Assembly (NCBI GenBank): GCA_963556495.2
Contig: OY747709.1
Span: forward strand, 15,857,900 to 15,921,899
Source of the DNA: Valencia hispanica
Lineage: Eukaryota > Chordata > Actinopteri > Cyprinodontiformes > Valenciidae
Reading direction: 5' to 3'
Length of the DNA: 64,000 bases
Under the pieces are notes generated by a model. The model was given only the letters and a program-made list of their open reading frames with translations, searched no databases and was not told where the DNA came from. A program made the position numbers and the translations under genes. Shown here in pieces: positions 12,122-24,888 of the stretch (the stretch's first letter is position 1; each line of letters starts with the position of its first letter).

Positions 12122-14070
12122 ATAGATCAGGCTAGCATCAGTTGGAGCCCCTACGGACATTTAGTTTGGCAAAGTAACTGAATCTTCACCAGTGCAGACT
12201 GAGTGTCTGCACAGAACAGCACTACATAAACTATTTGGTATTACTGGCTTAGTGCTGTGGCGTTTATGTAGCACTTGCATCAATTCTTTAGTATAGATGG
12301 ATACGTGCAGCATATATAGCTTCTCAGTGTTTTTGCAAAATGTCCAAAACTCTGTTGCAGCTAAGCTCACCTGGCCATCATTATCATCAATAAAGTTTAG
12401 ACAAAAAACATGACAAAGATGTAACTCGCAATCTGGTTATGGAAATAGACCTAACCTGAAGCCATACCTGGCTAAACACAAGTGTTCACAATAGTCAGTT
12501 TTCTAAAAAATGTGTTGTGAAAAAATAAATAAAGCTAAACTGCTTTGTATTCCCTTTGAATAACAGTCATTCTTAAGAAAAGTACAATACAAACTACTGA
12601 CTCAACTATTCAAATAGTTTGTCGTCCAATGCTTGGTAACATTTCAGATTACATAACAGCTCTCTCCAGCTACTGATTCAGTGTACACAATCCAAATTAG
12701 TTTAGTTAGGAGAAAAAAGGAAAATTAGATTTTTAATGTAAATGTATCGTATTTGTATGGTTTTGGGCCCATGCTGTCAACTAAGATAAATGCTTCTATA
12801 CAATGTCCAAGTAGAATAAAAAGACTGATGCTATATGACGCTTCGGTTCATCCATGACTCTGTGCCATGTGCAGTCAAATGGACACAAGGGATTTAGGCA
12901 TTGTGAATAGATTGCACTACATAGGTTTGTTGTCATATTGTGTAAGCTTGTTTAAGGACTGACACTGACAAGTGTGTGGAGTTCATTATCATGAGGTCTA
13001 TGAGCAAAGAGGAAGTCCAGAAGCATTCAGTTTGCTCTGTCATCAAAGTGGCTCCCTCTTCGTTTTTTACTTTCTATTTTCCTAAAACATAAAAAAGGAG
13101 CAGCAATAGATCCTGCCGGCAAAGGCACCAAAGCAAAGAGCAGGATGAAAAAAAGGAGGGATAGAAGGTTCGAGGAAGAGAAAACAGAGCAAAGAGTGGA
13201 GAGAAATCGCCTCTCAACTCTGCCCATTGTTTACATGCAAATTTGAGCTGATCAGGATTCTGGCAGCATCCTGACCAGAAGACGTTCAATGTGCTCAGGC
13301 TGAAGGGAGGGAGAGCCAAACACAGAGAGACATAAATTGAGAGCAACAGTGTGTTTAAGAGTGGGTCCCGTACATGCAGACATGTAGAAACCAGAGAGCA
13401 ACAAGAACCAGGAGAAGGAGTAGAGACTGTTTAAGACACAGAAAAAAAATCCACAAACAGATACTTTTTTTTTTTTTTATCTGCTGAGACACAAAGTTTC
13501 ATGCGCTGTTGCATGTTGGATAATCATTCCCTCTGGTTTCGGATTCTGGGCTGATTCTGTGCAGTCAACCAGGACATGCTAATGTGGAATATCATCTCTG
13601 CTGCCCAGAAAATGAAGCCGTTAGTCATGAGATTGTCAAACAGCAACAGTCTTCAGTCAGAGGTTTCTTCAGATTAGTTTCAAGACTGACTGCTGCTGGA
13701 GATCCTTCTGTCAACAGCTTCCCCATCCACAACAACTCGTTAAAGATACTTTGATTTGAATTTCAATCTAGTTCAAGTTTTAATTCTAATCTGCTGTTCT
13801 ACTCTTTGAAAAGTCAGACTGTTAGCATGCCCAACCGCTGGCTACTTAATTAGCTATGTTAGCTGAATCCGAGATCGTCAGGGCAAGAGGTCTTGGAGGT
13901 TAACCCAGACATCCGTCTCCCTGGAGACGATCTCCAGCTCATTCTCTGGGATTCCAAACATTGCCAGATCAGCTTACAACAAAAAGGTAGAGGAAGAGAA
14001 GCGCTACTCCCAAATTAGAGACAACCAGGCACCGTTTCTGACCTCTTTTCAAAAAGGACTTTAAAACGGG

Positions 14071-14286
14071 GGGTCTCCAACCCTGGTCCTCAAGAGCTAC
14101 TGTCCTGCAGGTTTTAGATGTATCCCTGCTTCAACGCACCTGAATCACATGAATGGCTCGTTAGCAGGCCTTTGCCAAACTTCATGGCATGCTGCAGAAG
14201 CATTTTAATTTAATTCAATTATTTGAATCAGCTGATGCATGTAAAACCTTCTGGACAGTAGCTATCGAGGACCTGGGTTGGAGACA
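14071..14286. mobile_element. Short MITE with hAT-like ends
   Basis: About 215 bp with inverted ends GTCTCCAACCCTGGTCCTC and the complement of GTCTCCAACCCAGGTCCTCG. Subterminal TGCAGGTTTTAGATGT is mirrored by ATGCATGTAAAACCTT on the other side. This is a very common fish repeat type. The exact duplication was not resolved. Confidence 0.75.
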
Positions 14287-15574
14287 AAAGAAAACAATAT
14301 GGTGCAAAATTCTGTTGTTTTGAAACCAGGACTTTCTAAAGGCATATTTATACTAAGAAACAGTCAAAAGAGACAACATTTAGCGATCAAACATGCGTTA
14401 ATTAGTCAAAAGAATGCGTCTCCTGAGGGTGGTGTGAACACGTCTGACCCTGATTGCACCTCCCAGCCCCTAATCCACTCCCACACCCTTTGGCCCCAGG
14501 TAAAAGCTAACTGGTCTCTGACCTGTGGCTTTCCACTTCTAACTGGAATAGGATGTCTGGAGGATGAACACTCTCACATATGCCTGAACCTTAGTTGAGT
14601 CAGAGTGAAGATCTGGAAGTCAACAGGTGAAAGCAGGACCCACAGGAATTTCCAGTGGGAATGTTGGTCTGATTCTGATCAACACTGACTTAGCCAAGGT
14701 GGGAAACCAATGCCAGCTTTGTCTTGGATGTCAAAGTTAGTAAAAATCTGAATATTTCCTGAAGATATAAAACTATTGTTTCCAGAAAAAAATGGTTTTT
14801 ACATCCAAATAAACTCCCTGGTTATATCTGTAGCGTATAAAGCGCATAAAACCCCTAATCAGTCTTTAAAGATAAACCTTTTTGACCTTTAGACAACATT
14901 TCAGCAGTTTTTCTCTGCTGATCTGAGACAAAGCGAGAGCAAATATTTGGAGACATCCAGTGGAAGAGAAGACCTATTTCCTACAAAGCACACAGCTCAC
15001 CTGCTGAAACATGTCTGCTCTTGATGAACAAAGATGAACTAATGATCTGAAGTCAAACAACTGCAATGACTCACATGCATGGAAATATGAATGCATATGT
15101 TGATTTATAACCTCAAGCCCGAATCCCCAGTGGATCACATTTCCATTTATTTATCTTGTCTTCCTACCTTTGAACTAGGTACTTAACATGGATTACGGTG
15201 TGAAAAAGATGAGCAAGCAGTATAAAAAGAGTCTTAAAGATGGAGTGTGCACTGATTTGTGAAAAGAAGATATAAGTGACTTTTAAGAGTGAGACGAAGA
15301 TCATAAAATCATGCACCATGAGCTCCGCAGCCGTGTATATACCACACATGTGCTCCGCTGTAACATTTACAAAACTACTACTCAAAGCATTGCAGCAATG
15401 ACCTAATAATTAAGTTGCTTAATCACATGCAATTAGGGATGGGTATTGTTAAGGATTTATCAATACTACTACTCTTAACGATACTCCTTATCGATCCGGT
15501 ACTTTATCGGTATCCTTATCCGTACTTTTTTTTTTTTTGAAAGACTAAAACAAAAGGGGAAAAACACAAATAAT

Positions 15575-15885
15575 GAACTGTAGTTTAAGGAATTTTTTTT
15601 TAGCTTAGACAAGAAGGAAGCTGTTGTTCTAAAATATCCAGCATTTATTAATTGTAAGAATAAAATAGCAGGTTAACAGTAGTTTAAGAAAAAAAAGAAA
15701 AAGTTTTTTAACTTACATAAGAAGGAAGCTGTTGTTCAAAATATCCAGCATTTATTAATTGTAAGAATAAAATAGCAGGTTAACTGTAGTTTAAGAAAAA
15801 AAAAAAGTTTTTTAACTTACATAAGAAGGAAGCTGTTGTTCAAAATATCCAGCATTTATTAATTGTAAGAATGAAATGGCCAACT
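15575..15885. repeat. Tandem repeat inside the outer hAT element
   Basis: About three copies of a 104-108-bp unit. The copies of AAGAAGGAAGCTGTTGTT start at 15611, 15719 and 15823. Each unit continues with CCAGCATTTATTAATTG and an A-rich stretch. Copies 2 and 3 are nearly identical; the last is partial. Confidence 0.9.
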
Positions 15886-16172
15886 TATGTCCATGCTTCA
15901 CGTGTTTGCTTTGCATACAAACATACATACCTGTTGTATCTGATTGAGAGGTTGTTGTTGCTGCAGCACTCAGGCGGTCAAACACCGTACATCTTTTGGT
16001 TTTGTAGTTGGTGTATTTTGGCAAGGTGTTTGGTCAAATTACTTGTGTTCCCGCCTTTGCAAGCAAAGCTTTTATTACACACGTGAGAGCGTGCATTGTC
16101 GGCATCTATTTTCGTAAAATGAAGTCAAATTTTGGATCTTTTCGTTCGCTCTGCCATCGTATCTGTAAGGCG

Positions 16173-16962
16173 TAGTGATGTGTCGGTCGCGAACGAACCG
16201 ACTCTAAGAGCCAACTCTTTGAAGTGTACGACGAGAGCCGGCTCGTCATTGGGAGCAATTTTTCAATCTTTTCATTCCCCCCCGCTTGTTTTGGTACATT
16301 TGGTATACATAGTTTTGCATTAATTTTGGTGTATATACTTTAAGCAACAGAAAATCTGAGGAGCCACATGGGAGCCGAAAGAGCCGGCTCTTTATGGTGA
16401 GCTGTTGTGTTCCCTGGGTGTTTGTCTTTTGTTAGTGATTTTCCTTATTTAGTTCTATTTTCATGTTTAGTTATTCTTAGTATTTCTTGTGATTTCTGTA
16501 CTTTCTGGTTTCCCCGTAGTCTTGTCTTAGTCTCTTAAGATCCTTCTAGATTCCCAGTTTTCTGTCTCCCAGCCATTTCACCTCCTGTCCCAGCTAATCA
16601 CTTCCACCTGCTCACTCCCCCTCAGCTGCAACCGCTTCCCTTAATTGGTCCTGCTCCTTCTCTGCTTCACTCTTCACTCTCCTCCCTCAGTATAAATATG
16701 GCCCTCTTGCAGTCACAACTCGCTGGTTCGTCCGTCTTTCTTCCCCGCCTGATTCCTGCCTTCCTTGTTGCCCGTCTGGTTCCTGTGTTTCCCTGTTGCT
16801 GCCTGTACCCTCCCGAGTTTCTGTAAGTTCCGTGTGGTTTTTCATTAAATCCTTTTTGTTTTCAACTCTGCTGCTTTTGGGTCCAGTTTAAACTTCAAAA
16901 CATGACAGTGAGCCAAGCCAAAAGAACTGGCTCTCCAAAAAGAGCTGGAATTCCCATCACTA
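16173..16962. mobile_element. Inner hAT element
   Basis: Starts TAGTGATG and ends CATCACTA (8-bp inverted ends). It is flanked by a perfect 8-bp duplication GTAAGGCG (16165-16172 and 16963-16970). The interior carries repeated AGAGCCGGCTC/GAGCCGAAAGAGCC motifs. It is itself split by a solo LTR (16403-16907), so the original element was about 280 bp. Confidence 0.93.
16403..16907 (+). mobile_element. Solo LTR inside the inner hAT element
   Basis: 505 bp starting TGTTGTG and ending CATGACA (TG...CA termini), flanked by direct repeats GTGAGC (16397-16402 and 16908-16913). It contains a TATA-like box (GTATAAATATGG, 16690-16701) and a polyadenylation-like ATTAAA near 16846, in the order expected for an LTR. 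No internal retroelement coding region is present, so it is most likely the product of LTR-LTR recombination. Confidence 0.85.
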
Positions 16963-18329
16963 GTAAGGCGAACACACACGTGAGCGCGCAGCAGTCGCCA
17001 CTCCTTCCCCGCAGCGTGTGTGCTATTTAAGGAGGAGTGGGCTACAATACAGTGTTTGGCTTGTGTTTATATCTCCCGCAAAACATGAATACAACCTTAA
17101 TTTTACCAATAAGAGGACCGATAAGGCTGAAGCTTATCGGTCCGGGTGGACTGTCAGAATCAGCCCCGGATCCAATTTAATACCGGGTTTCGGTACCCAT
17201 CCCTACATGCAATGCTATGCAAGCGTTTTATCTGCACTGATGAAGATTCACAGAACTCAGGATGCTGGATGCTTGAAAGTGAAATGGACGGCATGACCTA
17301 CTTTCTGAGTAATTCAGCTATTAATCATTTAACTAATTGTGGTCACTCCTCATAATAAAGAGCATTGAAAAGTAATAATCAGAGGGTTAGTTAGTTGATC
17401 CTTAAATATCCTAATGGTGTTAGAAAAATATCCATTCCACATCCTTGATCCAATTGCAAATGCACAATTCAAACCAGATCATGTGACAGGTATTCATGTT
17501 CAAGAAAATCCATAATTTCACCTCACTTTTCACATGCATGGCAGAATAGAAAACATTGTGGCACCAGCTTTAATATTAATATGACAATACCTGAGGCGTC
17601 ATATAACTTGAGGGGTTTATAGATTTCCTACAACTGCTTTCATGCTTACGTGTTTAATACATAAAGCGCTTAAAAGTTTTGGAATTGTATTTTTGCAAGG
17701 GCCCAAGCAGAAAAACACATGGGAACCATGTTGAGTTGGGTCAGAGACTGAACAAAGTACACCTGGTATGACAGTTTTACAGAGCGTTGGATTCCAGCCT
17801 AATTACAGTTGGAAGTAGAGTGAGACAAGAAAACTTTGAGGAAAGAAACATGACAGCTGTAATAATACAGAAGAATAGGACTAGAAAAGGGGACATGAGT
17901 TGGACGGCAAGGGACAAATCAAATATTAAACGAAGGAGAGGTGCAAACAGGAACTAGTAAACCAACGTGAAATGGACACATGTTTAGGTCATCATCTTCG
18001 TGATCTGTTCACAGGGTTGAAGATGATGAATGAAAGCAGGAAACAACATAAACAGATAACGATAAACACAGGAGGAAATGTAAAGGGCCAGTCACAAGAG
18101 AGGAAGAATTCTTCAACCTGGGTTTACTTTGACAGCGCTTGGATGGTTGATGTAAATGAAGGGGAGAAAAGGAAGTAACTCAGACAAAGTTGTTGTCCAA
18201 GGAGCAAAATAACACAGGACATCCCATGCTTGCACATCCCATGATTTGTTTTGTGAACTGACAAGTCTCCGCTGCTTCCCGCTCGTACCACACTGCAAGA
18301 CTTCAAATCAAAAGTGACGAAGAATAAAC

Positions 18330-18870
18330 CTAAAAAAAAAATCCAAATAAATTTTTATAAAAGTCACCTATTTTATATTTATATTTCCTATGCTTTTTCA
18401 CATTTTGTCAAGTTTCAACTACAAACTTTAAAAGGTACATAGCACATCAACATGAACACGCCATCCCAAAGTGAAACATGGTGGTGGCGTCACGGTGACG
18501 CGGTCACTACGAAGATGTTTTTCTTCAGCAGGGTCAATGAAGAGTTGATGGGAAGATTAATTAAATTCCTCATAGCGTTATACTGGTGGAAAACCTGTTA
18601 CACAAAACGTACAAAAGATTTGAGACAAGGCCAAAGGTTCATCTTTAGATCAAAGTCCAGGCTAAATCAAGTGGGGAATATGTGGCAAGATTTTAAAATT
18701 ATAGTTTACAGATTCCCCCCCCCCCCCAATATAATCTGACTGAGCGTGAGTTGTTTTGTAAAGAAGCATGGCTAAAAATGTCAGTACTTTGATGCACAAA
18801 TCTGGTAAAGACATGCCCCAAAAGACTGCTGCAACTGGAGTCAAAGCTGGCCAGACAAAGTGTTGTTTTA
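18330..18870 (+). mobile_element. Tc1-like transposon relic
   Basis: Decayed Tc1-type sequence. It includes the family's AAACATGGTGGTGGCGTCA stretch (18475-18493), TTTTTCTTCAGCAGGG (18518-18533), a GACAAGGCCAAAGGTTCA segment and the GACATGCCCCAAAAGACTGC stretch (18809-18828), all in plus orientation. A 13-C run (18715-18727) interrupts it. No open frame survives. Confidence 0.75.
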
Positions 18871-21800
18871 TGGCCATTAAGAACATAAGGTCTGTGCAGT
18901 TCAAACATACAACTGGGGGGGGGGGGGGTAATGTATTGCTGTTTCTTATGTTTTGCTACATTTTTCTGTGGGCATCTTTTTAAAAAAGCTCCCCCATGCA
19001 TTCAGTACCAAAAACAAACTTCTGTAACAAATATAGATGTTTTCTTCTTATGTTTTCTCTTGAACTGAGAAGCTCTGGAGCTGACCTAAATACAAATCAC
19101 ATTTGGGTCCAAGCAAGCAAGCATCCAACCCCCTCCTCACCCTCTTTCCCTCGGGTGTCTCCTCCAAACCCCTTTCTCTAAACCTGATGTGTCTGCCGTT
19201 GCGACAGCAAGTGGCCGCACTTGCCACAGCAGCTGCCCTGTTCCAGAACTGCAGCCTCGGTATCAGGAATTTTGTCACGGATTCAGTTCCCTGGAGGGAG
19301 CCCAGTTCTCATGCAGGCCTCTGAGCCCTCTCCAAGCTCTTTATGTCGGGGATAGAAGAGAGATGTTTCCGGGTCACTGTACATCCAAGGCCCAGCTCAG
19401 AACCTCCCGTGTCTCTTTTTAATTTCCTGACCTAAACTAAAGGAAAACGCAACAGGGGCTTTGACACGACTCAAATTTACATCTGCTTTTCAATTTCATT
19501 AACCTTCAAAAAGCCCTGTTTGTTTCACTGTCATCTTAATTTGTCATTAAATTATCAACACGCAACTTGATCAATACATTTTTAATTTGTTTTTATAGCA
19601 AGCATTAGTAATCTCTTCGGAGTGGAGACTGATCAAACTTTTAAAAATATTTCTCCTGTCTTTGAATGCATCATAAATACGTACTTCCAGAAGTTTAAGT
19701 CAGGTTCACACTGGGGTGCGAAACAACAAGTTTGGGCTCTTGAGTTTCTCTTATAAAAAAAAGCAAAAAAGATCATGAAAAAAAAAAAACAGTGTCTACA
19801 AAAAGATCATATGTGCAGACTTTCTACACATTTGTCATGTTAACATTTCTTACCTTTCCTTAATCACATTTGTAGAGTTTGGCCCATTTTAAAGTGTAAA
19901 TACAACATTTCACCATGAACACACTGAAACGTTTCTACAATCGAAACTACAAAAATTAGTCTCTGAGTATAAAAATATTACATTTATAAAAGTTTGCTAT
20001 GAATGCTATGGATGGATGGATGGATTAATAGGCATTCAGATGGATTGACAGGCTGGTTTAGACAATTGGATAAAGTCTGGAAACAAACATACTCTTCCAG
20101 ACTCTTGCTCATCAACTGGGAAAATACTTTAAAAGGAATTCTAGACTTTTCCAGACTGCACAACACACCTGTACATTGCTTGTTGCTCCCGTTTATGTTG
20201 TGATTATACCAGTGTTTATCTTACTTGTTCATAATGATGTAAACTCAATCAATGTTTTTTCCACTGTTACTTCGGGTCAGAGGCGAGAGGTTCTGAACCT
20301 ACTGCCACAGCAAAGTGACTTCCTACCCCATGTAAATGCTTCATCATAGATTAAACAGAGAAATAAGAAAATCAAAACTGGCAAGCTAGAATACTTTGAA
20401 ATCTGAACTGGCTTAGAAATATGTAGTCAGTGCTCCTCTATTTGTGTTGTTGCATCTTGATAAAGAAAACACAGATCCAGTGAAGAGATACATAATCAGT
20501 TGTTGCATAAAAAAAGACAAGCATGGCGTTTTGCATCTGATTCACGCTGCTTAAGGACATATTTGGATTTACGGTCCATGTTGCTGTGCACACTCTTGGA
20601 CCATTACAATGACAGGCATGTTGCTACATGTGAGATGCTAGCATGCTTAGAGTTTACTGCACTATCAATACAATCTGTGATTCTTATCACCAGCAGAGAG
20701 ATACACTCTTGATCCCGGCTGGGATATAAGCCAAGGTGAGCAGACTGCGGTTAAGTGGTCCATTCCTGCTTTGCTCTCTTCCATCTTTCATGGCTTTCTC
20801 ATTTCGGAGTCCTTTATCACGATGCCAAGAAGGATCAGCGCTACCAGATTTTTAATTAAAATCGAAAATCTGCAATAACGCTAGAGACTTCGAGTTAGCC
20901 GGCAAATGGGTGCAACGCTCTTGTTTCTGTCTTTAAGCCTCTGTTGCTTGTTTCATCAAAGCCTTCCATCAGGCAATCCCATTTGACCAGTTCTGTTCAC
21001 TTCACTGAATAACGGCTGTGACATAATCCAAACAGGATATACAGATTTCTAGAGGATACACCTTTATATAGAGGAGTCCCACCAGGCAAATGAACTCTAC
21101 AGCCTTAATCCATTCAAAGAGACTGAGAAAAATCCCAATCCTTAAAGTCACTCCTCTTGACTTCCCATGACTCCCCAAAGACAAAGGGCTGCTTGTGTAG
21201 ACATGGACTGGATAAAGACCCCGGCGCTTTACTTCAGTCGTCTGGGCTCGGCCGTGTGGTGTTATCACGCACTTACCAGAGGCACAATAAAATAAACTCC
21301 AATCCAGCCCGTCTGGAATTACCCCGAAAAGCGTTTCCCTACCTGGGAAATTAAGGGGTTGTTGAGTTTCACGGCGCAGCAGTAGCGATTTCATCCCTCT
21401 GCAGGGTTTCTATGTGAGATTAAATTATGAGCAGGTGGTAGAGCGGGTTAATATTTTAATTATAAGGCTGCAAACACGCAGCAGGTTTTCCCACAGCGTT
21501 TTACAGCAGAGGCGGAAATAAAAGGGAGCCTCCACTAAAACTCTGAGGAAATCATAAAGCTTGAAATAACAAAAAAAAAAAAAAATCCATCTATGGGGAA
21601 AACAGGCAGTAGAGTAGAGCAATGTTACCAACTGGACGTTAATTTGAGTATGAAGACTACAATCTGAGGATGCTTCTAATACGCAAGTCTGAAAACAAGC
21701 TGCAGAGAAACTGGCTCGTTTGTTATGAAAGATTGCAGGGACAACCTAACCCTAATCCTAAACCTAACAACTTTGTTATCATTCTATCATTATCTCTTCA

Positions 21801-24222
21801 CATATCAAGAAGGTAAGGGGGGGACGGAGGAGGTGGCCAGGTTAGGAATTCCAGGCCTCCTCCTTCCACAAACAGTAAAGAGAAAGAAAAAAAGCTCAAA
21901 GTACTCCGCAAGGCCATGGCTCATTCATTGAGAAAGCAATGGAGCAGGAGGGGAGTTTGGCGGGGGGGGGGGGTTATCAAACAGTCATCCCACATCCCAC
22001 CCACCCCGTGAAGCATTCCACTGTTCTGTCTGCTCACCCATCATTAAGCAAGACCACCTGCTGGTAAATCAGAACCCCCATCATGTTCTCAAGAAGCCCG
22101 GCTAACCCCATTACCAGCGAGCACTGCTGTACGCACGGATATCATATCGCGTCAGCGTTATGCTGTGCAGAAAAGCCCTGCCCAGATACCCTACATATAA
22201 TGACACTTTAGATTTAAATAGACACAACACAAAAAAGGGGACCAAAAACTCTCTGATGCAGCTGTGGAGTGACTCTGCATAGGCTCGTCTGTGGAAATAA
22301 AAAAATAAAATAAAGAGTCAGAGAAGGGGAGGAGGGATCAAGACTGGAGAAAGAAACACTGCTTTGTTGCTGTTCTTCGTCAGGGCCTCCGGGGAAAGAC
22401 TTTGACATCAAGTTATCAAGAGCTGAAACAAAAGTGGCTGATAAACAGAGCAAGACAGATACCATCTCCCCGCGCGCTCAACACCTCTCCATCAAGGCGG
22501 GTTCCTCTCTCCCAAAGGCCCATCACTTCCACCTTCTTACTTTGTTGATGACAAATTGGAATGAAAATGTCAATAAATACATAAAAATGTTTTTTGTTTT
22601 TTTTTCCTATTGGGAGTTCATCCACCCTTAAATAAAAACATCTTCAGGTGTGTTTCCAGAAAGACTCCCGGTGACTACTGGATTCTGTCTGACGCACAAC
22701 GTGTAAACTTAGCGGCTCAGTATTAAGAGGGTCAAACCAAAGAGAAAATCTGTGCTTTGTAAACCACGGCTGTTAGTTTTATTAGGCAAGGCTGCATGAT
22801 TGGTTTAGGTTATTTTTTGGGAAATTAATTCAAAGAACCTCGATGGAACAAAAAAAAACCAAAAACGTAGAAAGCCGTGTCCTCTCAAGTAAGAGAGTAG
22901 CTAACCGTCAGAGGGGCCTGGGGGCTAGGTGTAGCTAGATTTGGAGCTAACGTTCTATAAATAAACTCAAATAATTCAATTTAAAGCCACACCTTCCAAC
23001 AAACACCAACAGGATATCTCTACCAGAGGAGCTTTTATATGGTGGCTACTAATTGTCAATATTAATTCAACAACCTCAGTAACACCAATATCAAAAGACA
23101 GTAATTACAATAAATATATGGATAAATTGTAATCACAAGGTGGAAATCCATAAGGATCAAGGGACAATAATCAAAAAACATGAAAATAAGTCTGAATTTT
23201 GAAATAATTATTTTAATACTCATTTTATTTGCTGTGCAGCTCTTGCAAAAATCTAACTGAGCATAAACTTCCCTATAAGTTTTTTAAGTTGTTCCTTTGC
23301 AATTTCAGAAATGCTACTTTACTAACTTCCTCTGAAAGTTAGCTGTGCTGCATCAGGCTATTTTGTAACAAGCACTCAATTTAACAATTTTCTAACCTAT
23401 TAATTTAGCATGAATCATGCTACAATTTTGAACCGATTCCTGGACTTTTTAACTGCCACATTTCCAACTTCCTATAGCAGCTAGCTGTGCTTTAGTGCTA
23501 GTGCAAGCTTTTATGTCAGAACAGTCACTTCAGTAACTAGAAAAGCACTCAGCGAGCGCCGACCTCAACCAGGGGCACTCAATACCACAAGTCTAGAGTG
23601 GGCAGGATTACTTATTGAGTGAATATTATTAGTATTACTATATCTGCAATACAATTTCCTCAACAAGAACTACTAGTTTTCCAACTTCCTGTAGCAGCTA
23701 GATGATCTACAGTGCTAATGCTATCTTGCACATTAACACCCTCAGTACGACAAATATCTTCCCAAAGTTGTTCGCACATGGCAAAATAAATTATAAATCA
23801 ATAAATTGTGTATGAAAAACCCTTTACTTTTTTAAAGTAATAAATTACCTGAATCCTTAAGCTGTTACTTTAATTTCCGTATGTAGTATTTAGTTGTGCT
23901 ATTGAGGCAAGTCAACGTTGTATGTTAACACACTTAATACAATTAATATCTGTCTGAACTGAAGATAAATACTTAATAAGGATAAACATCATTATTACTT
24001 TCAAAAGGCTATTTTACTAACTTCCTGCATTAGCTAGATATACTGAAGTACTAACGCTATCCTTTGCGAAAATAAACTCAGTAGCATAATTATCTCCCAT
24101 ATTGTTCTCAAACAACAAAAATCTATAGTTTGCATTAACAATCCTACCTTCCCTATGCTAATGTGCTAACTTTTTGTAGCAGATAGCTTTGGTACAGTGC
24201 AAACGTTACAATGTATTTTAAC

Positions 24223-24888
24223 TAGGGCTGTCAAAATTAACATGTTAACACAGATTGATTAATTAGTATAATTAACACAATTTGTTGAGGCAATGACGCA
24301 TGCACCAAATAGCCTGCCCTATTTATCCCACAATTCAGCCCGCGGTGCGTTCAGTGTTTGTCACGTAAACAGCATGGCAGACCCGAACTGCATCCATGTT
24401 TCTATATAAACGTTACTTCTCAGTCGCAGGCATTATGGATTATCAGTCTGCGTCACTCCTTGCGCTACAGCGCGTGTCTTCTGCAGAAAGAGACGCGATC
24501 ATGTCTTGTTGTGCTGTCGGTTGCAAAAATCGCTTTGATAAAAACAACAAAACATGCAAGTTCTATAGAATTCCTTCGACTCGCACACCTTTGAAGGCAA
24601 ACAAAAGACGTCTTTGCTGCATTTTTAATCATTGTTACAATCGCATTCAGAAGATGTTAACCAGTTAGTTTGCCTTAGCATCTGGCTCAAAGATAATTTG
24701 GTTAAAAGGGCGTAAATGTGATGGTGGAGTTCAAAACAAAAGTTCCAGGCATCTGTCCCGTAACGGTTTTGTCCTTTATTTACACCGAAAAGGGTACTTT
24801 TGCAGTCATATTTAGGTTTTTAGGTTGATTAATCGTGGTTACCCTGGGATTTTTTTAGATTGCATTTTTTAATCGTTTGATAGCCCCA
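24223..24888. mobile_element. hAT-like element carrying a THAP fragment
   Basis: 666 bp with ends TAGGGCTGTCAAAAT and the complement of TGGGGCTATCAAACG. The subterminal motifs GATTAATTAG (left) and GTTGATTAATCGT (right) are typical of short fish hAT elements. Flanking octamers ATTTTAAC / ATTTACAC match at 6 of 8 positions, so the duplication is plausible but diverged. It contains a short THAP-like coding fragment. Confidence 0.75.
24501..24617 (+). pseudogene. THAP zinc-finger fragment
   Basis: In the frame 24396-24668, the peptide MSCCAVGCKNRFDKNN (from 24501) is followed by FYRIPSTRTPLKANKRRLC. This matches the first half of a THAP domain: a C-x4-C pair followed by the F-x-(R/F)-(F/I)-P element. 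The conserved tryptophan after the RRL segment is replaced by C, and the second metal pair (C-x2-H) and AVPTIF-like box are absent. It is therefore a truncated relic, probably from a transposase or a captured host exon. Confidence 0.6.

Larger units (their letters stand above)
15434..17205. mobile_element. Outer hAT element of a triple nest
   Basis: Bounded by a perfect 8-bp duplication CATGCAAT (15426-15433 and 17206-17213). The ends are TAGGGATGGGTATTG and the complement of TAGGGATGGGTACCG. Total span is 1772 bp. It includes an internal approximately 106-bp tandem array (15575-15885) and a second hAT element (16173-16962). Near its right end is an 11-bp hairpin (17115-17125 with 17133-17143, GGACCGATAAG). 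No transposase was seen. Confidence 0.95.

Noticed and set aside
21730..21770. CCTAACCCTAATCCTAAACC as an interstitial telomere repeat
   Set aside because: Only about three imperfect units; too short and irregular for TTAGGG-type telomere sequence.
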